Assembly: GCA_027311485.1 (NCBI GenBank)
Contig: DAICYU010000113.1
Coordinates: 1-9,272 of the forward strand
Length of the DNA: 9,272 nucleotides
Source: Acetobacteraceae bacterium
GTDB taxonomy: Bacteria; Pseudomonadota; Alphaproteobacteria; Acetobacterales; Acetobacteraceae
Direction: 5' to 3'
Below, piece by piece: positions 1-5,509 of the stretch. Position 1 is the first letter of the stretch, and every line of letters starts with the position of its first letter. Below the pieces are notes generated by a model that worked only from the letters and a program-made list of their open reading frames with translations, searched no databases and had not been told where the DNA came from. The translations under genes and the position numbers were made by a program.

Positions 1-542
1 TTTGCGCCGGGCACCCACAGCACATCGCGGGTGGCGTTGTCATTCAGAACGCGGGCCAGAACAAACAGGTGGTCTGACAGCCGGTTCAGGTAGCGGCGTA
101 CTTCCGGACGGCAGTCCTCGACCGCCAGCACCGCCCGTTCCGCACGGCGGGCGGTAACCCGGGCCATATGGGCCAGGGACGCTGCCGCGGTGCCGCCGGG
201 CAGGATGAAGCTGTTCAGCGGCGGCAGGTTGGCGTTCATCCCCGTCACTTCAGCTTCAAGCCGAGCGGTTGCGGTTTCGGAAACAGTCAGGCGCGCCGAA
301 GATCCGGGCATGCAGAGGTCAGCCCCCAGATCGAACAGGTCGTTCTGGATACGCGCCAGCATGGCATCTTCCGCTGGCCGGTCCGTGGTCTGGGTACGCA
401 GCAACCCGATGCTGGCGTTGATTTCATCGACGGCGCCGATGGCTTCGATGCGTGGGTCGGTCTTGGGCACACGGCTGCCGTCACCCAGTGATGTCTCCCC
501 CTTGTCACCACCTTTAGTTGTGACTCGATCGATGCGAACCAT
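1..542 (-). CDS. Cob(I)alamin adenosyltransferase, PduO type (3' end outside window)
   Basis: ATP:cob(I)alamin adenosyltransferase moves the adenosyl group of ATP onto reduced cobalamin, making coenzyme B12 in the cytoplasm. Translating the minus strand from the ATG at 540-542 gives 180 open codons with no stop before the left edge. Visible PduO-family landmarks are the N-terminal ATP-binding segment TKGGDKGETSLGDGSRVPK (residues 9-27), AIGAVDEINASIG (34-46), the central LNSFILPGG (109-117), and the RRAER and RRYLNRLSDHLFVLAR segments (132-136 and 149-164) that carry the conserved Arg/Asn/Asp residues. The family is usually about 190 residues, so only a few C-terminal residues should be missing. 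The ribosome site is weak (AGGA about 10 nt upstream). It is divergent from tatA. The family call is secure; which B12 enzyme it serves cannot be told from here. Confidence 0.93.
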   Translation of the reverse strand, partial: MVRIDRVTTKGGDKGETSLGDGSRVPKTDPRIEAIGAVDEINASIGLLRTQTTDRPAEDAMLARIQNDLFDLGADLCMPGSSARLTVSETATARLEAEVTGMNANLPPLNSFILPGGTAAASLAHMARVTARRAERAVLAVEDCRPEVRRYLNRLSDHLFVLARVLNDNATRDVLWVPGA

Positions 543-800
543 TCGGACTATTCCTGACCAGAGTATTGCCGGGCACCGTCATGATCCAGCCGGCAGGTTC
601 CAAATGGTCATGACTTGTCGGATAGCGACAGCCGTTCCCAGTGGTGGCGGCTGAATCTTTCCGGTCCTCCGCCTGGCATTTGGCGTGGTGCCTGGCGTGC
701 CGCATGGGAAGGTGCTTGCATCGATTGCCGACTCGCGCCATGTGAGGGCATCAGCGGCGGACGTGTATGTTCACATCGGTGTCAGCACGTAGGAGGAATC

Positions 801-1046
801 ATGGGTAGCTTCAGCATCTGGCACTGGTTGGTTGTCTTGGCGGTCATTCTCGTTTTGTTTGGCGGCGGCAACAAAATCAGCGGCATCATGGGTGACTTTG
901 CGAAAGGCATAAAAGCCTTCAAGAAGAATATGGCGGAACCCGAGGATATTTCGGCCGAGGAGCACGCGACGAAGCCGCCCGGATCGATCCCGGGGCCGAC
1001 TGTGCAGAACGCACCGACAACGCGTGAGACCACCGCAACGCATTAG
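801..1046 (+). CDS. tatA: Sec-independent protein translocase subunit TatA/TatE family
   Basis: TatA forms the pore-like assembly of the twin-arginine translocase, which exports folded proteins across the inner membrane. The 81-residue product has the family layout: a short periplasmic N-terminus (MGSFSIWHW), one membrane helix (about residues 8-20, VLAVILVLF), the FG hinge (20-21), an amphipathic helix (KISGIMGDFAKGIKAFKKNM, 25-44), then an acidic and a Pro/Thr-rich unstructured tail. The FG-KIS-MGD-AKGIKAFKK pattern is typical of alphaproteobacterial TatA. The start is fixed by AGGAGG at 791-796, four bases before the ATG; a longer in-frame start at 615 would add residues that do not fit the family. 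No tatB or tatC lies next to it, so it is either an orphan tatA or the Tat operon is split. A strong hairpin lies 55 nt downstream. Confidence 0.92.
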   Translation: MGSFSIWHWLVVLAVILVLFGGGNKISGIMGDFAKGIKAFKKNMAEPEDISAEEHATKPPGSIPGPTVQNAPTTRETTATH

Positions 1047-1051
1047 CCTGT

Positions 1052-1070
1052 CGGACCCTCTAGCGGTCCG
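1052..1070. other. Small hairpin after tatA
   Basis: CGGACC (1052-1057) and GGTCCG (1065-1070) form a perfect 6-bp stem with a 7-nt loop, six bases after the tatA stop codon. There is no T-run on either side, so a standard intrinsic terminator is unlikely. It may protect the 3' end of the tatA mRNA. Confidence 0.4.
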
Positions 1071-1101
1071 CGTCGGATAGGGGTGCCACGCACCTTCAGT
1101 A

Positions 1102-1139
1102 AGCGTGCAGAGGGTTTCTCATGGAACCTTCTGCGCGCT
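1102..1139 (+). terminator. Long 17-bp stem-loop between tatA and the methyltransferase gene
   Basis: Bases 1102-1118 pair with 1123-1139 around the 4-nt loop TCAT without a bulge: 14 Watson-Crick pairs and three G-U pairs (1106/1135, 1112/1129, 1117/1124, as read on the plus-strand transcript). It is followed by GATCGTTTAAA, which has only a three-base T stretch, so it is a non-canonical terminator candidate for tatA. Because wobble pairs form only in the plus-strand RNA, the structure should be more stable as plus-strand RNA than as minus-strand RNA. It could instead be a processed small RNA or a leader structure of the downstream gene. Confidence 0.45.
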
Positions 1140-1199
1140 GATCGTTTAAACCAGCGGTTAAGCAGTGGCGCTTAAGGCGCGATTCGGCAGGGGGTTACG

Positions 1200-1826
1200 G
1201 TGGCAGCCGTACTCGATCAGGACTCAATTGTGAAAGCTTACCGGCGTTGGGCCGGGGTCTATGATACGGCGTTCGGTCGGATCTCATCCTCCGCCCGCCG
1301 TCGTGCGGTCGATCTGGTGAACCGTTTGCCCGGGACCGACGTGCTGGAGGTTGGAGTCGGCACCGGCTTGTCGCTGCCGCATTACCGGCCGGCGAAGCGG
1401 ATCACCGGGATCGACCTGTCGCGCGAGATGCTGGACAAAGCGCATGAGCGGGTTGACCGCGAGGACCTGCGGAATGTCGTCGCCTTGCGGGAGATGAATG
1501 CCGAAGCGACCGACTTCGCCAGCAATTCGTTTGATATCGTCGTCGCGATGTTCGTCGCCTCGGTGGTGGCCGAACCGCGTAGCCTGCTGGCGGAAATGCG
1601 GCGCCTGGTGCGGCCGGGCGGCAATGTTCTGCTGGTGAACCATTTCATCGCGGAGAAGGGTCCACGCCGATGGGTTGAGGAAGCGCTGGCGCCCGCGTCC
1701 GATCTGCTTGGCTGGCATCCGCATTTCGCGATGGAGGCGATTTTCTCGGCCGCCGACCTGACGCGGGTTGAGGTTGAGCCGCTGGCCCCGCTGGGGATTT
1801 TCACGCTGGTACGCCTGCCGGTCTGA
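1200..1826 (+). CDS. Class I SAM-dependent methyltransferase, PmtA-like (phosphatidylethanolamine N-methyltransferase)
   Basis: This family probably methylates phosphatidylethanolamine towards phosphatidylcholine at the inner membrane. The 208-residue product is about the usual size of the Rhodobacter-type PmtA (roughly 200 residues). It shows SAM motif I VLEVGVGTG (48-56), the acidic ribose-binding residue D72 in ITGIDLS (68-74) followed by EMLDKAHERV (76-85), a motif II-like segment FDIVVAMFVASVV (111-123), and the post-motif LVRPGGNVLLVNHF (136-149). VGVGTGLSLPHY, GIDLS..ML.KA and VNHF are the pattern I associate with PmtA. The start is GTG at 1200, preceded by AGGGGG (1189-1194) with a 5-nt spacer; no nearby ATG keeps the N-terminal helix. 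It is a single-gene unit with no phospholipid genes around it. Fold and cofactor are sure; the substrate rests on family resemblance, and another small-molecule methyltransferase remains possible. Confidence 0.78.
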   Translation: MAAVLDQDSIVKAYRRWAGVYDTAFGRISSSARRRAVDLVNRLPGTDVLEVGVGTGLSLPHYRPAKRITGIDLSREMLDKAHERVDREDLRNVVALREMNAEATDFASNSFDIVVAMFVASVVAEPRSLLAEMRRLVRPGGNVLLVNHFIAEKGPRRWVEEALAPASDLLGWHPHFAMEAIFSAADLTRVEVEPLAPLGIFTLVRLPV

Positions 1827-1876
1827 TCTCGCTGCAGTGCTGCCACGCCGCAACGACAGCTTTAGTGGCCCAAAGA

Positions 1877-1906
1877 ATCCGCCTGTTCCCGCGAGAGGCG
1901 GCGGAT
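1877..1906 (-). terminator. Possible terminator downstream of tRNA-Ala
   Basis: ATCCGCC (1877-1883) pairs with GGCGGAT (1900-1906) with a 16-nt loop. On the minus strand the stem is followed by TCTTTGG, a poor T-run. It lies 34 nt beyond the 3' end of the tRNA, where its transcript should end, and could also serve the plus-strand methyltransferase gene. Confidence 0.3.
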
Positions 1907-1940
1907 ATCTGAAAGTCTGGAATACCTGATGAGCCGGGGA

Positions 1941-2016
1941 TGGTGGAGCTGAGGGGAATCGAACCCCTGACCTCCTCATTGCGAACGAGGCGCTCTCCCA
2001 ACTGAGCTACAGCCCC
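1941..2016 (-). tRNA. tRNA-Ala (anticodon CGC)
   Basis: The minus strand folds as a complete 76-nt cloverleaf including an encoded CCA end (1941-1943 as TGG). The acceptor stem is GGGGCTG paired with CAGCTCC and contains the G3-U70 pair that marks alanine tRNAs. The D stem is GCTC/GAGC with the AGTTGGGA loop. The anticodon stem CCTCG/TGAGG encloses the loop TTCGCAA, giving anticodon CGC, which reads GCG. The T arm is AGGGG-TTCGAAT-CCCCT. GCG is a heavily used alanine codon in GC-rich genomes such as this one. Confidence 0.97.
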
Positions 2017-2037
2017 ATCGCCGGCGGCGAGGCGCCC

Positions 2038-2066
2038 CTAATGATGCGACCGATCTCCGAAGTCAA
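2038..2066 (-). promoter_or_regulatory. Candidate sigma-70 promoter for tRNA-Ala
   Basis: On the minus strand TTGACT (plus coordinates 2061-2066) matches the -35 consensus at five of six bases. A 17-bp spacer follows, then CATTAG (2038-2043) as a weak -10. This predicts initiation near 2031 and a leader of about 15 nt before the mature tRNA 5' end at 2016. Confidence 0.5.
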
Positions 2067-2215
2067 GCGCTGATCCGCATCACCGCCAACTTCCGTATCT
2101 GCATCACGCGCGCTGTGTGGGCAGGGGATTGCCGGCTAATATCGGGACGTCCGCTGTCCGCATATCGTCCCGGGCAGCGGCGCCTTCGCCGGTGGTCAGT
2201 GCACCAAATTGAGCC

Positions 2216-2707
2216 TCAAAGGCTGCGCGGCAGCACAGACAGCGGCAGCCGAGCGGAGTCCTTGAGCCGGTCGAGGACGATGGAGGAGCGGACGCGGGCG
2301 ACGCTGTCGTGCGCCAGCAGCACATCATTGACCAGGCGCGACAGGCCCTTGAGATCCGGCACGATGGCCTTCAGCAGGTAGTCGGTATCGCCGGTCATGG
2401 CATAGGCCTCCTGGATTTCCGCCACTCGTCCGAGCAAGTCGCGGAAGCGCCGGGCATTTTCAACACTGTGCGCCGTCAGCGTGACCTGGATGAAGGCCAG
2501 CACCTGCAGGCCCAGCGCCTCGGCCGCCAGTTCGGCGCGATAGCCGCGGATCAGCCCCGCCGCTTCCAGCGCCGCGCGCCGGCGGGAGCATTGCGAGGGC
2601 GAAAGGCCGATCCGCTCCCCGATTTGCTGGTTGGTCAGCCGGCCGTCATCCTGCAAGGCCAGCAGCAGGCGGAGGTCGAAGGCATCCACGGTGGTGGTAT
2701 CGTGCAT
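2216..2707 (-). CDS. Lrp/AsnC family transcriptional regulator, probable regulator of tyrosine catabolism
   Basis: A 163-residue DNA-binding regulator of the feast/famine (Lrp/AsnC) family. The N-terminal winged helix-turn-helix spans about residues 8-55, with the turn and recognition helix in LTNQQIGERIGLSPSQCSRR (24-43) and the wing start at AAGLIRGY (49-56). The RAM effector domain follows (about 66-145) with the family motif AMTGDTDYLL (103-112), whose loop normally binds an amino acid at the dimer interface. The ATG complement is at 2705-2707, with AAGG (complement of 2715-2718) as a modest ribosome site. It is transcribed divergently from hppD across a 114-bp spacer carrying repeats. 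Lrp-family genes next to hppD/hmgA commonly control that operon, so tyrosine or phenylalanine is the likely effector; this is inference from position. Confidence 0.93.
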   Translation of the reverse strand: MHDTTTVDAFDLRLLLALQDDGRLTNQQIGERIGLSPSQCSRRRAALEAAGLIRGYRAELAAEALGLQVLAFIQVTLTAHSVENARRFRDLLGRVAEIQEAYAMTGDTDYLLKAIVPDLKGLSRLVNDVLLAHDSVARVRSSIVLDRLKDSARLPLSVLPRSL

Positions 2708-2780
2708 CGCGTGGCCTTTTTATGCGCAGATCGTGCATCATGGCAGCAATCTTCGCGGCCTTTGCACACATTATGCGGCC
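2699..2780. promoter_or_regulatory. lrp-hppD divergent control region with candidate regulator sites
   Basis: The decamer ATCGTGCATC occurs at 2699-2708 (covering the regulator's own start codon) and again at 2730-2739, exactly 31 bp apart, about three helical turns. The second copy is half of an imperfect palindrome, ATGCGCAGATCGTGCAT (2722-2738; 10 of 17 positions symmetric). A weaker related element, TGCACACATTATGCG, lies at 2763-2777. Such phased imperfect palindromes are what Lrp-family octamers bind, so autoregulation and control of hppD are plausible. No strong -35/-10 pair was found for hppD. Confidence 0.38.
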
Positions 2781-2821
2781 TGTCGCCCCTAGCCTTGGTT
2801 GTACAGGCAGGAGGAGCATTC

Positions 2822-3970
2822 ATGGGTCCGTTTCCGCACGACTCGCCGCGCCCGACCATCAGTGACGACAACCCGATGGGGACCGATGGCTTCGCCTTTG
2901 TGGAATTTGCCAGCCCTGAGCCGGACGCGCTGCACGCACTGTTCCGCCAGATGGGCTTCACAGCCGTCGCGCGGCATCGGCAACGGGCCATCACGCTGTA
3001 CCGCCAGGGCGACATCAACTACCTGCTGAATGAGGATCCAGGCAGTCAGGCCATGCGCTTCGCCGATGCCCATGGACCCAGCGTGCCAGCGATGGGCTTC
3101 CGCGTTGTGGATGCCGGGCATGCGTATCGTCGCGCCCTGGCACTGGGCGCCGCACCGGCTGACCCGGCCGACGGTGGGTTGACGCTGAATATCCCGGCGA
3201 TCAAGGGCATCGGCGGCAGTCTGCTGTATTTCGTCGACCATTACGGCGAAACCGGGTCCGCCTACGATGCCGACTTCCGGTGGTTCGGCGCGCGGGAGCC
3301 TCGGCCGACCGGTGCCGGCCTGTTCTACATCGATCACCTGACCCACAATGTGTATCGCGGCCGGATGGATGTCTGGTACGAGTTTTACCGCAAGTTGTTC
3401 AACTTTCGGCAGATCCGCTACTTCGATATCAAGGGCGAATACACGGGCCTGTTCTCCCGCGCACTGACAAGCCCGGATGGCCGCATTCGCATCCCGCTGA
3501 ATGAATCCGCTGACGATGTCAGCCAGATCGCGGAATACCTGCGCGTCTACAAGGGCGAAGGCATCCAGCACATTGCCTGTGGCTGCAGCGATATTCACGC
3601 CACGGTGGAGCGTTTGCGCGCGGCGGGCCTGTCCTTCATGCCGGCGCCGCCTGATACGTATTATGAGCGTGTCGATGCCCGTTTGCCGGGTCATGGCGAG
3701 TCGGTTTCGCGGCTGCACCGCAACGGCATCCTGATCGACGGCGAAGGCACCCTGAGCGACCGCAAGGCTCGGCTGCTGCTGCAGATTTTCTCCGGCACGG
3801 TGATCGGGCCGGTGTTCTTTGAATTCATCGAGCGCAAGGGCGATGACGGATTTGGCGAGGGCAATTTCCGCGCCTTGTTCGAAAGCATCGAGGAGGATCA
3901 GGTGCGTCGTGGTGTTGTCGGGGGTAGTGCCGCAAGGACGCGGCGTGGTGAGCCCGTGACGGCGAGGTAG
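2822..3970 (+). CDS. hppD: 4-hydroxyphenylpyruvate dioxygenase
   Basis: HppD is the Fe(II) dioxygenase that converts 4-hydroxyphenylpyruvate to homogentisate with loss of CO2, the entry step of the homogentisate pathway. The 382-residue product has two vicinal-oxygen-chelate domains: an N-terminal one (about 20-145) and the catalytic one (about 165-345). The three iron ligands are visible: H172 in YIDHLTHNVYRGRM, H250 in GEGIQHIA, and E334 in FFEFIERKGDDGFGEGNF. The family-defining C-terminal helix ALFESIEEDQVRRGV (351-365) is present. AGGAGG at 2809-2814, seven bases before the ATG, fixes the start; the frame is open further upstream, but there it only runs antisense to the Lrp gene. The protein continues 16-17 residues past the point where related enzymes end, with an Arg/Gly-rich tail (GGSAARTRRGEPVTAR). 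It is first gene of the hppD-hmgA-fahA run. Confidence 0.96.
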   Translation: MGPFPHDSPRPTISDDNPMGTDGFAFVEFASPEPDALHALFRQMGFTAVARHRQRAITLYRQGDINYLLNEDPGSQAMRFADAHGPSVPAMGFRVVDAGHAYRRALALGAAPADPADGGLTLNIPAIKGIGGSLLYFVDHYGETGSAYDADFRWFGAREPRPTGAGLFYIDHLTHNVYRGRMDVWYEFYRKLFNFRQIRYFDIKGEYTGLFSRALTSPDGRIRIPLNESADDVSQIAEYLRVYKGEGIQHIACGCSDIHATVERLRAAGLSFMPAPPDTYYERVDARLPGHGESVSRLHRNGILIDGEGTLSDRKARLLLQIFSGTVIGPVFFEFIERKGDDGFGEGNFRALFESIEEDQVRRGVVGGSAARTRRGEPVTAR

Positions 3971-3975
3971 GATCA

Positions 3976-4064
3976 CGCTGGTTGATCGCCCGTGGGTTGA
4001 TGCCGGTTGGTTGATCGCCGACGGGTTGGCTGCCCGTGGGGTGGTACCCTGCGGGTTGGTAGCC
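3976..4064. repeat. Imperfect 15-bp tandem repeat, six units, between hppD and hmgA
   Basis: Six consecutive units begin at 3976, 3991, 4005, 4020, 4035 and 4050; five are 15 bp and the second is 14 bp. The shared core is close to GGGTTGRTNGCC, for example CGCTGGTTGATCGCC (3976-3990), GGTTGGTTGATCGCC (4005-4019), GACGGGTTGGCTGCC (4020-4034) and TGCGGGTTGGTAGCC (4050-4064). The array starts six bases after the hppD stop and ends 89 bases before the hmgA start. Copies differ at several positions, so the array is old or under weak constraint. There are no spacers, so this is not a CRISPR. Function unknown; a slippage-born minisatellite is the default explanation. Confidence 0.8.
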
Positions 4065-4112
4065 TGTGAACCGTAAGCGCAGCGGTGCTAGGATCGGGTG
4101 ATCGCGCGAGGA

Positions 4113-4131
4113 TTGCTGCAGGCGGCAGCAA
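4113..4131 (+). promoter_or_regulatory. Hairpin just upstream of the hmgA ribosome site
   Basis: TTGCTGC (4113-4119) and GCAGCAA (4125-4131) form a perfect 7-bp stem with a 5-nt loop (AGGCG). It ends four bases before the hmgA Shine-Dalgarno GGAGGAGGG (4136-4144). It might affect translation or mRNA processing between hppD and hmgA; no T-run follows, so a terminator is unlikely. Confidence 0.35.
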
Positions 4132-4153
4132 GACCGGAGGAGGGAAAACAACC

Positions 4154-5509
4154 ATGGACGATGTCGTGCGGCCGGCCCTGAGCACCGCGCAGGGAGCGAC
4201 GCCGGGTCCGGTCGCTTACCTGTCCGGGTTCGGCAATGGCTTTGAGACCGAGGCTCTACCGGGCGCCCTGCCGGTCGGCCGCAACTCCCCCCAGACATGC
4301 GCCTATGGGCTGTATGCGGAACAGATCAGCGGATCGGCGTTCACCGCGCCGCGGGCGAGCAACCAACGCTCGTGGCTGTATCGCATCCGTCCGACCGTCG
4401 CGCATTGGGGTACGTTCACCAAGGCCACGCCGACGCTGTGGCGCACCGCGCCGTGCGCCGAGGTGGAAATGCCGCCGGCGCCGCTGCGCTGGGACCCGGT
4501 TCCGCTGCCGTCCGAAAGCGTTTCCTTCGTCGAGGGTGTCCGCACCATCACCACCACGGGCGATGCCGCCGGCAAATCAGGCATGGCGTCACACATCTAC
4601 GTGGCCACGCGGTCGATGCGGGATGCGTATTTCTACAATGCGGACGCCGAGATGCTGTTCGTGCCGCAGCAGGGCGCGCTGCGGCTGTGGACCGAATTCG
4701 GCATCATCGATATCACGGGCGGTGAGATCGCCGTGGTGCCGCGTGGCGTCAAGCTGCGGGTTGAACTGCCGGATGAGCAGCCGGCCCGCGGCTATCTGTG
4801 CGAGAACTATGGCAGCCCGCTGACACTGCCCGAGCGTGGCCCGATCGGCGCGAACTGCCTGGCAAACCCGCGCGACTTCCTGACCCCGGTGGCCGCGTAT
4901 GAGGACCGTGACGGCCCCTGCACCATGACCGTGAAATGGGGCGGTGCCCTGTGGCAGACGGAACTGGCGCACGCGCCGCTGGATGTGGTGGCATGGCACG
5001 GCAACTATGTGCCGTATAAGTACGACCTGCGGCGGTTTTCTCCCGTCGGGCCGATCCTGTTCGACCATGCCGACCCGTCGATCTTCACTGTCCTGACGTC
5101 CGCGTCGGCAACGCCCGGCACCGCGAACCTCGATTTCGTCATTTTCCCCGAGCGCTGGCTGGTGGCCGAAAACACGTTCCGTCCGCCCTGGTATCACATG
5201 AACACCATGAGCGAGTTCATGGGTCTGATCTACGGCGTGTATGACGCGAAAACCGGCGGCGGCTTCGTGCCCGGTGGCTTCAGCCTGCACAACTGCATGC
5301 TGCCGCACGGGCCGGACGCGGCGGCCTTCGAGGGGGCAAGCAATGCGGAGCTGAAGCCGCACAAGCTGACGGGGACACTGGCCTTCATGTTCGAAACCTG
5401 CCTGCCGCAGCGCGTGACCCGCTATGCCGCGACGGCACCCGAGTTGCAGGCGGCATATGCGGAGTACGGACGCGGCCTGCGCAAGCATTTCGATCCGTCC
5501 CGGCCATGA
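4154..5509 (+). CDS. hmgA: Homogentisate 1,2-dioxygenase
   Basis: HmgA is a cytoplasmic Fe(II) ring-cleavage dioxygenase that turns homogentisate into maleylacetoacetate. The 451-residue product has the usual length. It opens with the family signature YLSGFGNGFETEALPGALP (22-40), including the glycine-rich loop. The iron ligands are H348 and E354 in FRPPWYHMNTMSEFMGLIYG (343-360 region) and H385 in LPHGPD; the conserved active-site H282 lies in AWHGNYVPYKYDL. GGAGGAGGG (4136-4144) is placed for the ATG at 4154; an upstream in-frame ATG at 4085 would add 23 residues lying over the hairpin and ribosome site and is rejected. It follows hppD after a 183-bp spacer holding a tandem repeat, and its stop overlaps the fahA start as ATGA (5506-5509), so hmgA and fahA are translationally coupled. 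Confidence 0.97.
   Translation: MDDVVRPALSTAQGATPGPVAYLSGFGNGFETEALPGALPVGRNSPQTCAYGLYAEQISGSAFTAPRASNQRSWLYRIRPTVAHWGTFTKATPTLWRTAPCAEVEMPPAPLRWDPVPLPSESVSFVEGVRTITTTGDAAGKSGMASHIYVATRSMRDAYFYNADAEMLFVPQQGALRLWTEFGIIDITGGEIAVVPRGVKLRVELPDEQPARGYLCENYGSPLTLPERGPIGANCLANPRDFLTPVAAYEDRDGPCTMTVKWGGALWQTELAHAPLDVVAWHGNYVPYKYDLRRFSPVGPILFDHADPSIFTVLTSASATPGTANLDFVIFPERWLVAENTFRPPWYHMNTMSEFMGLIYGVYDAKTGGGFVPGGFSLHNCMLPHGPDAAAFEGASNAELKPHKLTGTLAFMFETCLPQRVTRYAATAPELQAAYAEYGRGLRKHFDPSRP

Noticed and set aside
578..614. Repeated palindrome GTCATGAY (578-585, 607-614) in the spacer before tatA
   Set aside because: Eight-base matches are expected by chance, the copies are not identical, and no promoter is placed around them.
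1284..2001. Minus-strand frames beginning with RSGVRFPSAPP- or VRGSIPLSS-like peptides
   Set aside because: These peptides are the well-known false translation of a tRNA gene; the DNA is tRNA-Ala and the complement of the methyltransferase gene.
2309..2821. Long upstream extension of the hppD reading frame
   Set aside because: It runs antisense to the Lrp gene; AGGAGG at 2809-2814 and the family N-terminus place the start at 2822.
2789..3976. 395-codon open frame on the minus strand opposite hppD
   Set aside because: Shadow of a GC-rich gene; no recognisable family pattern, and the plus strand clearly encodes HppD with its iron ligands.
3976..4064. Possible CRISPR array
   Set aside because: Units are 15 bp, directly abutting and imperfect, with no spacers and no cas genes.
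3825..4298. Minus-strand frame with a GYQP-type pentapeptide repeat across the tandem repeat
   Set aside because: The repeat peptide is a by-product of the 15-bp DNA period; the frame overlaps the ends of two well-supported genes and has no start signals.
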